Part shown: positions 1 to 8,786 of the stretch, one piece after another
Layout of the letters: every line of letters starts with the position of its first letter
Numbering within the stretch: position 1 is the stretch's first letter
Origin: Haladaptatus sp. DYF46
Lineage (GTDB): Archaea; Halobacteriota; Halobacteria; Halobacteriales; Haladaptataceae
Assembly: GCF_021083305.1 (NCBI RefSeq)
Contig: NZ_JAJFAY010000002.1
Span: 806,001-870,000 of the forward strand
Length of the DNA: 64,000 bases
Direction: 5' to 3'
The notes under the pieces: model-generated
What the model was told of the DNA's origin: nothing
What the model saw: the letters and a program-made list of their open reading frames with translations, nothing else
Databases searched by the model: none
Made by a program: the position numbers and the translations under genes

Positions 1-1
1 C

Positions 2-103
2 GACCCGCCCGTCATCGTCGTCGTTCTCGTGGCGACACCGCTCCTGCACATCGTGACGAACGTCATCGCGTACGCCGTCGGACTCAAGAACGAACCGTGG
101 TGA
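2..103 (+). CDS. C-terminal end of a membrane protein (partial)
   Basis: The window opens inside a reading frame that runs to a TGA at 101-103 and gives about 33 residues. The segment is very hydrophobic (Val/Ile/Leu-rich, then a short polar tail ending in NEPW), which looks like a last transmembrane helix and cytoplasmic tail. The start and most of the protein lie outside the window, so the family cannot be named. It is followed by the promoter of pyrE on the same strand. Confidence 0.5.
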   Translation, partial: DPPVIVVVLVATPLLHIVTNVIAYAVGLKNEPW

Positions 104-131
104 CGCCGACTGCGGTGACGCCGCCAAAGAA

Positions 132-140
132 CTACTTTTA
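132..140 (+). promoter_or_regulatory. TATA-like box of pyrE
   Basis: The T-rich element ctacttttaa ends about 27 nt before the ATG at 167. That is the usual archaeal TATA-to-start distance for a leaderless transcript, and there is no Shine-Dalgarno motif near the start. Confidence 0.45.
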
Positions 141-166
141 ACCCGCCTCGCCGCACGGACTCGCAC

Positions 167-700
167 ATGGCGAATCAGGAACTCATCGAGGCCTTGCGCG
201 CGGCGGACGCCGTCCAGTACGGCGAGTTCGAACTCTCCCACGGCGGGACGAGCGACTACTACGTCGACAAGTATCTGTTCGAAACGGACCCGCACTGTCT
301 GTCGCTCATCGCCGAAGCGTTCGCGGAGCGACTCGACGGGACGAAGTTGGCGGGCGTGGCCCTCGGTGCGGTTCCGCTCGTCGCGGTGACGAGCGTCGAG
401 ACGGAGACGCCCTACGTCATCGCGCGGAAGAAACAGAAGGAGTACGGCACGGCGAACCTCATCGAGGGGCGACTCGACGACGGCGAGGAAGTGGTCGTCC
501 TCGAAGACATCGTGACGACGGGGCAGAGCGCGGTCGACGCGGTGGAAGCCCTCCGCGACGCGGGCGCGGAAGTGAACGAAATCCTCGTCGTCGTGGACCG
601 GGAGGAAGGCGGCCGCGAGAACCTGGCCGACGCCGACGTCGAGATGGAGGCGCTGCTTTCGGCTACCGACCTCCTCGCCGAAAACGACGCCGACGAATGA
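167..700 (+). CDS. pyrE: Orotate phosphoribosyltransferase
   Basis: Transfers the phosphoribosyl group from PRPP to orotate to form OMP in de novo pyrimidine synthesis; cytosolic. The 177-residue protein carries the type I PRTase PRPP-binding loop [14 protein letters not shown] (about residues 109-122), the basic segment ARKKQKEYG typical of OPRTases, and an N-terminal [11 protein letters not shown] substrate segment. Length is normal for the archaeal family. Haloarchaea often carry two pyrE-like genes, and this resembles the functional pyrE2 type, but I cannot separate the two with certainty. A TATA box sits 27 nt upstream. A second nucleobase PRTase (upp) lies convergently about 250 nt downstream, so pyrimidine metabolism is clustered here. 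Confidence 0.93.
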   Translation: MANQELIEALRAADAVQYGEFELSHGGTSDYYVDKYLFETDPHCLSLIAEAFAERLDGTKLAGVALGAVPLVAVTSVETETPYVIARKKQKEYGTANLIEGRLDDGEEVVVLEDIVTTGQSAVDAVEALRDAGAEVNEILVVVDREEGGRENLADADVEMEALLSATDLLAENDADE

Positions 701-786
701 TTGTTGCAGGGTTCGTTCGGGGCCCTATTTGAACTGCTTTCGTGTTGTGCCAGCCGATTTTTTAGGACGATGGCCGATGAAATACC

Positions 787-936
787 ATGTCACTGCGAAG
801 CCACGCGAGCGTCTCGCTCATCATCTCGGGAATCGTCTCGTTTCTCATCGGCGTCGCGCCCGGAAGTTCGACCCTCTGGGGTGTGGGCCTCGTCGGAGCG
901 GGTCTCGTCGTCGGACTGCTTCGAATCCTTATCTAA
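787..936 (+). CDS. Small two-helix membrane protein (49 aa)
   Basis: A 50-codon frame, ATG at 787 and TAA at 934, fills the gap between pyrE and the convergent upp. The translation has two hydrophobic segments (VSLIISGIVSFLIGVA and WGVGLVGAGLVVGLLRILI) separated by a short Pro/Gly/Ser loop, as expected of a tiny helical-hairpin membrane protein. A possible TATA-like stretch (gattttttagg) lies about 25-30 nt before the ATG. I do not recognise a family. The composition is clearly protein-like and the gap is otherwise unexplained. Confidence 0.6.
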   Translation: MSLRSHASVSLIISGIVSFLIGVAPGSSTLWGVGLVGAGLVVGLLRILI

Positions 937-945
937 CGGGAGTCG

Positions 946-1623
946 TCAGGCCGTTCGGAACGCCCGGTCGCCGGCGTCGCCCAGTCCGGGGACGATGAAG
1001 CCGTCGTCGTTCAGGTGGTCGTCGATGCTGACCGTCAGCAGGTCGGCTTCGGGGAACTGCTCGTGGACGTGAAGCAGGCCGTCGGGGGCGCTGACGGCCG
1101 AGAGGACGAAGAAGTTCTCCGGGTTCGGTTGCTCGTTGAGCACTTCGTCGAGGACCGCACACATCGTGCTCCCCGTTGCGAGCATCGGATCCGCGACGAT
1201 GACGGTGTCATCCTCCTTGATTTCGGGGAGTTTGACGTAGTCGATGGTGATGGGGAACTCGCCGTTCTCGTTCATTCCGGCTTCCTCGTCGCGGCCGGCG
1301 CTGATGACGCCCTGTTTGGCGCGGGGGAACGCCTTCAGCAGGCCTTCGACGAACGGCGTCGCGGCGCGGAGGACGTTGATAATGACCACGTCGTCCAGTC
1401 CTTTGACGCGCTCACCGGTCGTCTCGGTCAGCGGCGTGTCGATGGAGACGTACTCGGTGTCCATCGCGCCGTCGATGATTTCGTAGCCGCAGATGCGGCC
1501 GAGTTTCACGAGGCCCTTGCGGAAACCGACTTGCTCCGTGTTCTCGTCCCGAATCTTCGAGAGGGTATCCTTCGCCATCGCGTGCGTGATGAGGTGGGCG
1601 TCACCTCGTTTCTCGATAGTCAT
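946..1623 (-). CDS. upp: Uracil phosphoribosyltransferase
   Basis: Converts uracil plus PRPP to UMP (pyrimidine salvage). The 225-residue protein has the uracil-PRTase PRPP loop [12 protein letters not shown] (about residues 144-155), the upstream RAATPF segment, and the C-terminal [11 protein letters not shown] signature that binds uracil and is diagnostic for Upp. Length fits the archaeal family. The gene converges on the small membrane ORF ending at 936, with only a 9-nt gap. Start is ATG at 1621-1623. Confidence 0.95.
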   Translation of the reverse strand: MTIEKRGDAHLITHAMAKDTLSKIRDENTEQVGFRKGLVKLGRICGYEIIDGAMDTEYVSIDTPLTETTGERVKGLDDVVIINVLRAATPFVEGLLKAFPRAKQGVISAGRDEEAGMNENGEFPITIDYVKLPEIKEDDTVIVADPMLATGSTMCAVLDEVLNEQPNPENFFVLSAVSAPDGLLHVHEQFPEADLLTVSIDDHLNDDGFIVPGLGDAGDRAFRTA

Positions 1624-1715
1624 ATGCGACTCGTGCGTGGGAAAGGGCTATAAGCTAACGATACGAGCGAAGCCGCGGGACCGGGTGACAACCGTGGCGT
1701 GGTAGCGGAAGAGGG

Positions 1716-2927
1716 CTACTCACCGACGGTCAACAGCCCCGTTTCGTCCTCGGGAAATGGGTTCTCGAACGCGTTCCACTCTTCTTCCATCTCCGCGTCC
1801 GTCAGCACGCAGTCGTCGAGGGAGGCGGTGATGGCCTCCTCGTCCACGTGGATTCCGATGAAGACGAGTCGCGTCCGTCGGTCGCCCCACTCCTCGTCCC
1901 AGTAGGACTCGGAGCGGTTGCTCCGATAGAGATCTTGGTCGATTTCGGGAAGGCTGGCGATCCACGGCCCCGCGACGTCCACGCGGGCGGCCGCCCCGGC
2001 CTGTCCGTACTCCAGTTTCACGTCATCCCGCCCGGCGACCCAGAACGTCCCCTTGGCGCGGACGATGCCGCTCGGGAGCGACTCGAAGAAGTCGTGGAGT
2101 CGGCCGGGGTGAAGGGGCCGCGTGGCGCGATACGAGACGGAAGAAATCCCGTAGGCCTCCTGCGGGTGACGGTGGTCGGATTCGTCGTGGTGATGCGGTT
2201 CGTCGTGGTCGTGGTCCATCGCCCGTTTCCATCCGGCGGAGTCGCTCACGTCGCCGAGATCGAACAGTCCGCGGTCGAGGATGTGGTCGGGGGAGATCCG
2301 TCCGTGTTCGGTTCGAATCAGTTCGGCACGTGGTTGCAGTGCGCGCAGGGTGGCCTCGATTTCGTCCAGTCGGTCCGCGTCCACGACGTCGCACTTGTTG
2401 AGCAACAGAACATCGCAGAACTCGATCTGTTCGATGACGAGGTCCGAGAGGGGGCGCGTGTCGCCGTCCTCGGTTTCCGTGCGCTCGACCGGCGCGCCGT
2501 CCGCGAAGAACTCGTCGAACTGCCGCGCGCTGACGACGGTGACGGTCGTATCGACGTCGTATCGCGCGGCGACGCGGGATTCGGTCGTGAACAGGCGGGC
2601 GATGGGCGCGGGTTCGCTGATGCCCGAGGACTCCACGACGAGCGTGTCGAAGTCCCACTCGCGCGCGAGGCGGGTGACTTCGGTTCGCAAGTCGTCCTGC
2701 AGTTCACAGCAGATGCACCCGTTCGAGAGTTCCGCGACGCCCTCGTCGGCGACGAGTTCCGTCCCGCCCTGTAGCAGTTCGGCGTCGATGTTTATCTCGC
2801 CCATGTCGTTGACGAGTATCGCGATATCCCTGTCGTCGCTCTCACGAAGGAGGTGGTTGAGCGTCGTCGTCTTGCCCGCGCCGAGGTTGCCGCTCAGAAT
2901 CGTGACCGGAATGGACCCCTGATTCAT
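1716..2927 (-). CDS. CobW/COG0523-family G3E GTPase (putative metallochaperone)
   Basis: A G3E-family P-loop GTPase of 403 residues. Visible are the Walker A GNLGAGKTT near residue 13, the metal-binding CICCEL motif (about residues 71-76), the ESSGISEP switch region, and the NKCD guanine-specificity motif. A His/Asp-rich stretch at about residues 239-257 (DHDHDEPHHHDESDHRH) lies before the C-terminal CobW_C domain. The family inserts metals, often zinc or cobalt, into client proteins. The His-rich loop suggests zinc handling, but the client is unknown. Divergent from the gene starting at 3026; the 98-nt gap presumably holds both promoters. Confidence 0.88.
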   Translation of the reverse strand: MNQGSIPVTILSGNLGAGKTTTLNHLLRESDDRDIAILVNDMGEINIDAELLQGGTELVADEGVAELSNGCICCELQDDLRTEVTRLAREWDFDTLVVESSGISEPAPIARLFTTESRVAARYDVDTTVTVVSARQFDEFFADGAPVERTETEDGDTRPLSDLVIEQIEFCDVLLLNKCDVVDADRLDEIEATLRALQPRAELIRTEHGRISPDHILDRGLFDLGDVSDSAGWKRAMDHDHDEPHHHDESDHRHPQEAYGISSVSYRATRPLHPGRLHDFFESLPSGIVRAKGTFWVAGRDDVKLEYGQAGAAARVDVAGPWIASLPEIDQDLYRSNRSESYWDEEWGDRRTRLVFIGIHVDEEAITASLDDCVLTDAEMEEEWNAFENPFPEDETGLLTVGE

Positions 2928-3025
2928 TCGTTATCGTGGCGCACGCGTCGCAGGATGTTAAGTGGCCGCAATCGCCGCACGAATGTACCGGCCTGCTTAA
3001 ATAGCGAGAAGCGCACTGTGAGGGT

Positions 3026-3322
3026 ATGTCTCTCGCGGACCGAATCGAGACGTTCCGCCGCTCCGTCGAGGAGTGGCTTCGCGGCCTCTATCACGGGATG
3101 ATTTCGCATCCGGCGTACGAACTGATAGAGAAGGAAGCCGAGGATTTGGAGGACGAGTTCATGCTCGCGTGCTTCCCCGACGTGTTCGGGGTGCCGAGTC
3201 CCGTTTCGTACTACACCGCCGAACTGCTCCCGTACCTGACAGACGAGTTCGAGGCGTGGGAGCGTCGGATGTGGGACCGCGAATCACTCGTCGAACGGAA
3301 GGGCCAACAGTATCACTTCTAA
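3026..3322 (+). CDS. Conserved haloarchaeal protein upstream of ArsA-type ATPase
   Basis: A 98-residue acidic protein with no recognised domain. It is mostly predicted helical, with a central aromatic segment (SPVSYYTAELLPYL) and a C-terminal Trp/Arg-rich tail. Its stop codon is one nucleotide before the ATG of the ArsA-like ATPase at 3324, so the two are almost certainly co-transcribed and translationally coupled. A linked role, for example as partner or adaptor of the ATPase, is inference from this spacing only. Confidence 0.8.
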   Translation: MSLADRIETFRRSVEEWLRGLYHGMISHPAYELIEKEAEDLEDEFMLACFPDVFGVPSPVSYYTAELLPYLTDEFEAWERRMWDRESLVERKGQQYHF

Positions 3323-3323
3323 C

Positions 3324-4292
3324 ATGCGAAAGTTCGTGTTCTTCGGCGGGAAAGGCGGCGTGGGAAAGACGACGATTTCGAGCGCGTACAGCCTGAAATG
3401 TGCACGCGCCGGATTGAAAACGCTCGTCGTCTCGACCGACCCGGCACACAGCACGTCGGACGTGTTCGACCAGCAGTTCGACGACGACCCGCGTTCCGTG
3501 GACGGCATCGAGAACCTCTGGGCGATGGAAATCGACCCCGAGACGGAGGTCGAAAACCACCTGATGGAGATAAAACGCTCGTTGGGCGACCACGTCAGCG
3601 CGGGATTGGTGAACGCCATCGATCGACAGGTGGAGATGGCACACCAGACCCCCGGCGCGCACGAATCGGCGCTGTTCGACCGGTTCATCGACGTGATGCG
3701 GAGCTCGGACGAGTACGACCGGGTGGTCTTCGACACCTCTCCGACGGGCGGAACGCTCCGCCTCCTCTCGCTTCCCGAGTTCCTCGAAGGGTGGATAGAC
3801 CGCTTGCTTCACAAGCGCAGGAAGAGCATCGATCTGTTCGAGAAGGCCGCAATCGGCGACCGGGAACCGCGTCGGGTGAGCGAGGGAGACCCCATCATCG
3901 CTCGACTGCAGGAGCGAAAGGAGATGTTCGAGTTCGCGGGCGAAGTCCTGCGAAACGACGCGGCGTTCTTCCTCGTTCTCAATCCCGACGAGTTGTCGAT
4001 TCGGGAAACCGGCAGAGCGGTGGAGGAACTCACGGAATCCGGGTTGCCGGTGTCGGGACTCGTCATCAACAAAGTGACGCCGGAACCGGACGAAGAGGAG
4101 ACCGGACGCGGAGCGACGTATCTCCGCGACCGCTGTCGAACCGAGCGCGACCGCATCGACCACATCCGCGAATCGTTCGACGAACCCGTGGTTGCCGTTA
4201 TCGAATCACGCGTATCAGAAGTGAAAGGAACGCTGTTGGGGGAGGTTGCAGACGAGTTGAACATCGAAGTGAACCCAATGACACCAGAATAA
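3324..4292 (+). CDS. ArsA/GET3-family ATPase
   Basis: A 322-residue P-loop ATPase of the ArsA/TRC40 (Get3) group. It has the deviant Walker A GGKGGVGKTT at residues 8-17, the switch I segment STDPAHSTSDVF, and the VFDTSPTGGTLRLL Walker B/switch II segment. It is a single-domain protein, unlike bacterial ArsA, which has two fused halves. In archaea such proteins are thought to resemble Get3, which targets tail-anchored membrane proteins, but no arsenite genes are nearby and the substrate cannot be read from the sequence. Coupled to the 98-residue gene just upstream. Confidence 0.88.
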   Translation: MRKFVFFGGKGGVGKTTISSAYSLKCARAGLKTLVVSTDPAHSTSDVFDQQFDDDPRSVDGIENLWAMEIDPETEVENHLMEIKRSLGDHVSAGLVNAIDRQVEMAHQTPGAHESALFDRFIDVMRSSDEYDRVVFDTSPTGGTLRLLSLPEFLEGWIDRLLHKRRKSIDLFEKAAIGDREPRRVSEGDPIIARLQERKEMFEFAGEVLRNDAAFFLVLNPDELSIRETGRAVEELTESGLPVSGLVINKVTPEPDEEETGRGATYLRDRCRTERDRIDHIRESFDEPVVAVIESRVSEVKGTLLGEVADELNIEVNPMTPE

Positions 4293-4421
4293 GATATATT
4301 AATATTATCAAAGGTAATCGACTATTGTTTCGAAATCGTCGTTTTTAAGCATCCAATACCGACGAGAGTAAAGGAACACTTATTGTACACCATCGATGTA
4401 TTTGCTACGAGGCATAATACC

Positions 4422-6170
4422 ATGGCGACTGCAATCATATGGCTAGTGCTCGGGGTACTGGTACTTTTCAGCATAGGTTATTTGACCTACTCACGATACC
4501 TCGCACAGTTCGTAGAATTGGACGATAGCAACGAGACACCCGCTCATAAGTACGAGGACGGGCAGGAGTACGTTCCTGCGAAGAAGCCCGTTTTGCTTGG
4601 GCATCACTATTCCAGTATTGCAGGAGGTGCACCGATCGTCGGACCGATAACTGCGGGGGTGATTTGGGGATGGATTCCCGCGTTGTTGTGGATCGCAATC
4701 GGGAACCCGCTCCTCGGCGCGACGCACGACTTCATCGCGTTGTCGAGCAGTCTTCGCCACGAGGGGAAGTCCATCGGGTACATCATCGGGGAGTACGTCG
4801 GCGAGCGCGGCAAGAACATGTTGTTGTGGTTCGCGTTCCTGACCATCATCCTCGTCGTCGCCGTGTTCGCGTTCGTCGTCGGCGTCGTGTTCGAGGCGTA
4901 CCCGAGCGCCGCGACGGCGAGCATCCTATACATCGCACTGGCCGTCGTGTTCGGGGTGTACCTGTATCAACTCAACCTGCCCTTTGGACCGGGAACCGTC
5001 GTCTTCGTCGGCGGCGTGTTCGCCAGCGTCTTCGTCGGACAGGCCTATCCGCTCGAACTCTCGGCGGAAATGTGGGTTCCCATCATTTTGGTCTACGCAT
5101 TCATCGCGAGCGTGCTCCCCGTGTGGACGCTCCTGCAACCGCGTGACTACCTGTCGTCATTCCTGCTGTACGCGGGCGTCGGCGGCGCGCTGTTGGCGGT
5201 CATCGTCGGAACCATCGGTGGCTGGCTTAACATCGCGGCGATCACGCCGAGCCAACCGCTCACCGTCAATATCGACGGATATCACGGCTTCATGGGCATC
5301 ACCGGCCAGCCCCTCTTTCCGCTGCTGTTTATCACCATTGCGTGCGGGACCATCAGCGGGTTCCACTCGCTCGTCTCCTCGGGGACGACGTCGAAACAGC
5401 TCAATCAGGAATCGGACGCACGAGTCATCGGCTACGGTGGCATGCTCGGTGAGGGACTGCTCGCGACACTCGCGCTCGCGACGGTCGCGCTCGTCGGAAA
5501 GGTCGTGGAGGGTGGCGGTGTCGGACAGGCGCTCCCCAACTTCGCGACCGGCGGCGGCATCATGCTCACGAGCTTCGGAATTCCGGCCGACTTCGGCGCG
5601 CCGTTCATGGCGCTCGTCATGGTGAGTTTCCTGCTCACCTCGACAGACACGGCGCTTCGTCTCGGTCGCTACATGTTCGAGGAAATCGTCGGCACACCGG
5701 AAACGGAAGTCGAAAGCGTGGCTTCGAACCGGTACTTCAACGCAGGACTGCAATGCGTCATCGCGTACGCGCTCGTCGCGTCCGGCACGTGGTCGGACCT
5801 CTGGCCGCTGTTCGGCGGCGCGAACCAACTGCTCGCGGCGCTGGCGCTGCTGACCGCGACGGTCTGGCTGGCGAACTGGAACAAGAGCAAACAACTCATC
5901 AGCACGGGCGTCCCGATGGCGCTGATGACGTTCGTCACAATACTCGGGTTGCTGTACCTCGCGCTCTACCAGAACGTGTGGGAGAAGTTCGTCAAGGGTG
6001 GAGATATGGCGCTCGGCAGCGCGCTGTCCGCGGGGGTACAGACGATAATCGCCTTGGTGCTCATCGGGCTCGCGCTCTCGCTGGTCCGCATCGGCTATGA
6101 AAACATCACGTCGGCACGAAACAAACCGGGCGGGCAGGCGGTTACGGACGGTGGCGAGTCGGACGACTAA
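4422..6170 (+). CDS. cstA: CstA-family peptide/pyruvate transporter
   Basis: A polytopic membrane protein of 582 residues with about 14-16 hydrophobic helices. It has the CstA N-terminal signatures (PAKKPVLLGHHYSSIAGGAP and GPITAGVIWGWIPALLWI) and the C-terminal GANQLLAALALL segment. CstA proteins take up peptides or pyruvate during carbon limitation. I chose ATG 4422 because the N-terminal helix starts directly after it; an in-frame start 13 codons upstream (4383) would add a hydrophilic extension. The stop overlaps the 3' end of the convergent gene ending at 6167. Confidence 0.9.
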   Translation: MATAIIWLVLGVLVLFSIGYLTYSRYLAQFVELDDSNETPAHKYEDGQEYVPAKKPVLLGHHYSSIAGGAPIVGPITAGVIWGWIPALLWIAIGNPLLGATHDFIALSSSLRHEGKSIGYIIGEYVGERGKNMLLWFAFLTIILVVAVFAFVVGVVFEAYPSAATASILYIALAVVFGVYLYQLNLPFGPGTVVFVGGVFASVFVGQAYPLELSAEMWVPIILVYAFIASVLPVWTLLQPRDYLSSFLLYAGVGGALLAVIVGTIGGWLNIAAITPSQPLTVNIDGYHGFMGITGQPLFPLLFITIACGTISGFHSLVSSGTTSKQLNQESDARVIGYGGMLGEGLLATLALATVALVGKVVEGGGVGQALPNFATGGGIMLTSFGIPADFGAPFMALVMVSFLLTSTDTALRLGRYMFEEIVGTPETEVESVASNRYFNAGLQCVIAYALVASGTWSDLWPLFGGANQLLAALALLTATVWLANWNKSKQLISTGVPMALMTFVTILGLLYLALYQNVWEKFVKGGDMALGSALSAGVQTIIALVLIGLALSLVRIGYENITSARNKPGGQAVTDGGESDD

Positions 6171-6772
6171 GGCTTGAGTCGCCGCACGAACCGCCGAAGA
6201 AGTCCGGATTTTTCGGGAGTCAACGGATTCCAGAGAGCGAACGCTTTTCCGACGTCGGCGTTCGGACTGGCGACGAGCGTCTCCCGTTCGGGGGCGACGA
6301 CGGCGAGGTTGATCTCGTACTGTCCGTTGAGACCGTATTTCAGAAGCGTCCGGTCGGTGAACTCGGAGACGAACGCCTCGACATCAGGGGAGACGTCGGG
6401 GGCGATGACGACGAAGGTGAACGTCGTTCCGAAGTGTTCCTCGTCGGCCTCTATCCAGTCGTCGGCGAGTTCGTGGCCGAGGTCGACGAGCGATTCGAGG
6501 TCGCTGACGCGGACCGAATCCGCGCGCCGGACGAACAGGTGTTCCTCGGCGCTGTGGTTGGCGTAGTTGATGGACCGGTGGAGGAACTGCTTTTGTGTCT
6601 CTATCAGCAGTCGTCCGTGGAGCGTGAACGCCTCGCCGTTGGTGGCGTACTCCTTTTCGAGGTCGTAGTTGACGAACAGGCGGTCGCTCACTCGGTCCAC
6701 GTACTCGTCGTCCCAGTCCGGGACGGCGTCCGACGGGTCGTCCGAGTCCTGTGACTCGATACCGCTATCCAT
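6167..6772 (-). CDS. Conserved haloarchaeal protein, family unknown
   Basis: A 201-residue acidic soluble protein. The ATG at 6770-6772 follows a TATA-like sequence (gataaatatcc, 6793-6803) at the right distance; the open frame continues far upstream but without protein-like character. The middle contains alternating strand/helix segments (TTFTFVVIAPDV, YEINLAVVAP) and the C-terminus is Arg-rich. I recognise no domain; its size and composition suggest a haloarchaea-specific family. The last 4 nt overlap the cstA stop (convergent). Confidence 0.7.
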   Translation of the reverse strand: MDSGIESQDSDDPSDAVPDWDDEYVDRVSDRLFVNYDLEKEYATNGEAFTLHGRLLIETQKQFLHRSINYANHSAEEHLFVRRADSVRVSDLESLVDLGHELADDWIEADEEHFGTTFTFVVIAPDVSPDVEAFVSEFTDRTLLKYGLNGQYEINLAVVAPERETLVASPNADVGKAFALWNPLTPEKSGLLRRFVRRLKP

Positions 6773-6842
6773 ACTGGTTCGGTTGCGAGGGAGCGATAAA
6801 TATCCGTTGTTGATACGTGAGTCGGTACCGAGACACATCATG

Positions 6843-6852
6843 ATTTTATTAC
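6843..6852 (+). promoter_or_regulatory. TATA-like box of the methyltransferase at 6878
   Basis: The AT-rich stretch attttattac lies 26-35 nt before the ATG at 6878, in a 105-nt divergent intergenic region. The mirror-image box for the minus-strand gene is gataaatatcc at 6793-6803. Confidence 0.4.
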
Positions 6853-6877
6853 AAATGGTAGTGTGTGACATGTTGTG

Positions 6878-7597
6878 ATGGATGCGGATCCACTCGGTCG
6901 AGCGATACTCGACTACCGACGAGGCGGACTGCGCGGCGACTGTCTGTACCGGGACGGGGTGGAAACGTGGGATGGACACATCTACGAGAACTATTTCAGA
7001 CCGCGGGAGGAGTGGAGCGATAGCTGGAAATCGCTGCTCGATTCGCTCGACCACCCGGTCGCGGATATCGGCTGTGGGTCGGGACAGCACGCCGAATTCC
7101 TCCAAGAACGAGGCGAGGTGGTCGCAATCGACGTGAGTCCGGCGGCCGTCGAAGCCACCCGCGACCGGGGCGTCGAGGACGCTCGCGTGATGGACATGTT
7201 CGAGATGTCGTTTCCACCGAATCGATTCCGCTCCGTGCTCCTCAACGGAACCCAACTCGGTCTTTCCGGGTCGCTCGCCGGTGCACGACAGTTCCTCTCG
7301 GATCTCGCGCGGATTACCGACGAGCACGGCGTCGCAGTCGTGGACAACTACGACCCGACGAACCGCGGACCGGACGACATCTTCGGTTACCGTCCCGACC
7401 CTCGCACGGGAGTCGCCCACCGAACGTTCCATTTCGAATACGAACGGGATGGCGACCGAGAAGTCGGACGAACCCTTCACTTCGTCCTCTTTTCGCCCGA
7501 ACGACTGCGCGACGTGACCGTCGGAACGCCGTGGCACGTCGCCGAGGTTCGACCGGGAGAGGGCTACTACAAAGCCGTTCTCGAAAAAGGGCAGTAG
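6878..7597 (+). CDS. Class I SAM-dependent methyltransferase
   Basis: A 239-residue Rossmann-fold methyltransferase. The SAM-binding motif I VADIGCGSGQHAEFL lies at about residues 61-75, followed by the acidic motif II VVAIDVSP. A hydrophobic motif (GVAVVDNYDPT) follows strand 5. The substrate cannot be predicted. A GTG directly before the ATG (6875) could also serve as start; I prefer the ATG at 6878 given the TATA box at 6843-6852. Confidence 0.85.
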   Translation: MDADPLGRAILDYRRGGLRGDCLYRDGVETWDGHIYENYFRPREEWSDSWKSLLDSLDHPVADIGCGSGQHAEFLQERGEVVAIDVSPAAVEATRDRGVEDARVMDMFEMSFPPNRFRSVLLNGTQLGLSGSLAGARQFLSDLARITDEHGVAVVDNYDPTNRGPDDIFGYRPDPRTGVAHRTFHFEYERDGDREVGRTLHFVLFSPERLRDVTVGTPWHVAEVRPGEGYYKAVLEKGQ

Positions 7598-7705
7598 AAA
7601 TCGGGAGAAGGGACCCGACTCCCGTGGGCGAGGTGAAGGTCCGCGGACCGAACGTCCGGAATATCAGGGGTAACACATAACACGGAGGGTTCCGTAGGCC
7701 GAACC

Positions 7706-7930
7706 ATGGGTGGCAAACGAACGGAAGCGTGTGGTCGATGCGGTCTCTCGACCGTCGTCGACGCGACCGACGACGGTGAGGGACGCGACATCTACGGCGA
7801 CGACCGAATCGAGGTTGACGAAGCGGAGATGAAAGCCGTGAGCGGGCACGTCGCACTCCTCGGTCAGGCGAAAGATCGCCTGAATGCCTTCGCGGAGCGT
7901 GTAACGTACGGAAACGTTCGAAGCGAATAA
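7706..7930 (+). CDS. Small hypothetical protein with one CxxC pair
   Basis: A 74-residue frame with an N-terminal CGRCG knuckle, an acidic middle and a helical C-terminal half. Only one Cys pair is present, so a complete zinc site would need dimerisation or His/Asp ligands. It stands alone between two same-strand genes. There is no homologue I recognise, and it could be a chance frame, though the acidic composition fits a haloarchaeal protein. Confidence 0.42.
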   Translation: MGGKRTEACGRCGLSTVVDATDDGEGRDIYGDDRIEVDEAEMKAVSGHVALLGQAKDRLNAFAERVTYGNVRSE

Positions 7931-8037
7931 TTCTATACTGGAGAACAGTGAACCCGGAGAAATGGCGCATGAGAGCCGCTATCACGCCGTTAGCGACAAA
8001 AGATAAAACCCTGTAGAACTTACAAGCGAGCAATCGA

Positions 8038-8727
8038 ATGGAAGAGAGCATCTCTGGCTTCAAACTCCGAGGTAGCTGGGGGGATATCGTCGAACACGGC
8101 GAGCGAATCACGCAAGCCCTCCGCGAGGCGGACGCGTCGGGCGATGCGTTCACCGAATGGAACGAGTGGCGGCCGAAGGCCCACGAACGACTCGGCGAGG
8201 ACGTGGCCGAGAAGACGGCCGAACAGGCCCACGTCAGCGAAGGGAAAGGCGAGCAAGCGGGCGAATCCCCCGACGACGACCTCCGAACGGCGGGAGAAAA
8301 ACTGACCGAATCGTACGAGAAATTGGAAGATGACGACACCGAAGGTGCCGTAGACAGGTGGCAGGACTCGGTGAACTACGTCGCTCGGGCCGCCGATTCG
8401 GCGGGGAGAAAAGCCATCCGAAGGGTCGAGGACACGGTGTACCAGAAGGTAATGACGCAACTCGCGCCGTACTACTTCGACAACGAACTCGTCAGCGCGA
8501 ACATCCAGCAGACGAGTCGGATGGAGGACGGAGAAGAGGGATTCATCTTCGAAGTAAACGTCAACGACGACGACCTGAAGGACTCGGTATCGGAATCGCT
8601 GACGTCCTACGAGGACGAAATCGACCGCTGGCACGTCGAAACCGAGAAGGAAACCGAGACGGTCGAAGCGGCGGAGGGCGTCGAACCGCCGAAGAAAAGC
8701 GGCGGACCGCGAGCCGACAGAACGTGA
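8038..8727 (+). CDS. Conserved haloarchaeal protein (probably DUF5828)
   Basis: A 229-residue acidic soluble protein. The opening MEESISGFKLRGSW and the following helical segment match, from memory, the haloarchaeal DUF5828 family of unknown function. The central region (residues 60-110) is charged and probably helical, and the final 30 residues are a disordered Glu/Lys tail. It lies 59 nt upstream of a PiT phosphate transporter on the same strand, but a functional link is not shown. Confidence 0.72.
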   Translation: MEESISGFKLRGSWGDIVEHGERITQALREADASGDAFTEWNEWRPKAHERLGEDVAEKTAEQAHVSEGKGEQAGESPDDDLRTAGEKLTESYEKLEDDDTEGAVDRWQDSVNYVARAADSAGRKAIRRVEDTVYQKVMTQLAPYYFDNELVSANIQQTSRMEDGEEGFIFEVNVNDDDLKDSVSESLTSYEDEIDRWHVETEKETETVEAAEGVEPPKKSGGPRADRT

Positions 8728-8786
8728 TTGTTTGTTTGGATTTCGAGTCGGTACACTATTAGCGTGAGACGGTATAGCGGATAGAT

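Noticed and set aside
2924..3109. 61-codon minus-strand frame
   Set aside because: Overlaps the start of the conserved gene at 3026 on the opposite strand and the divergent promoter region.
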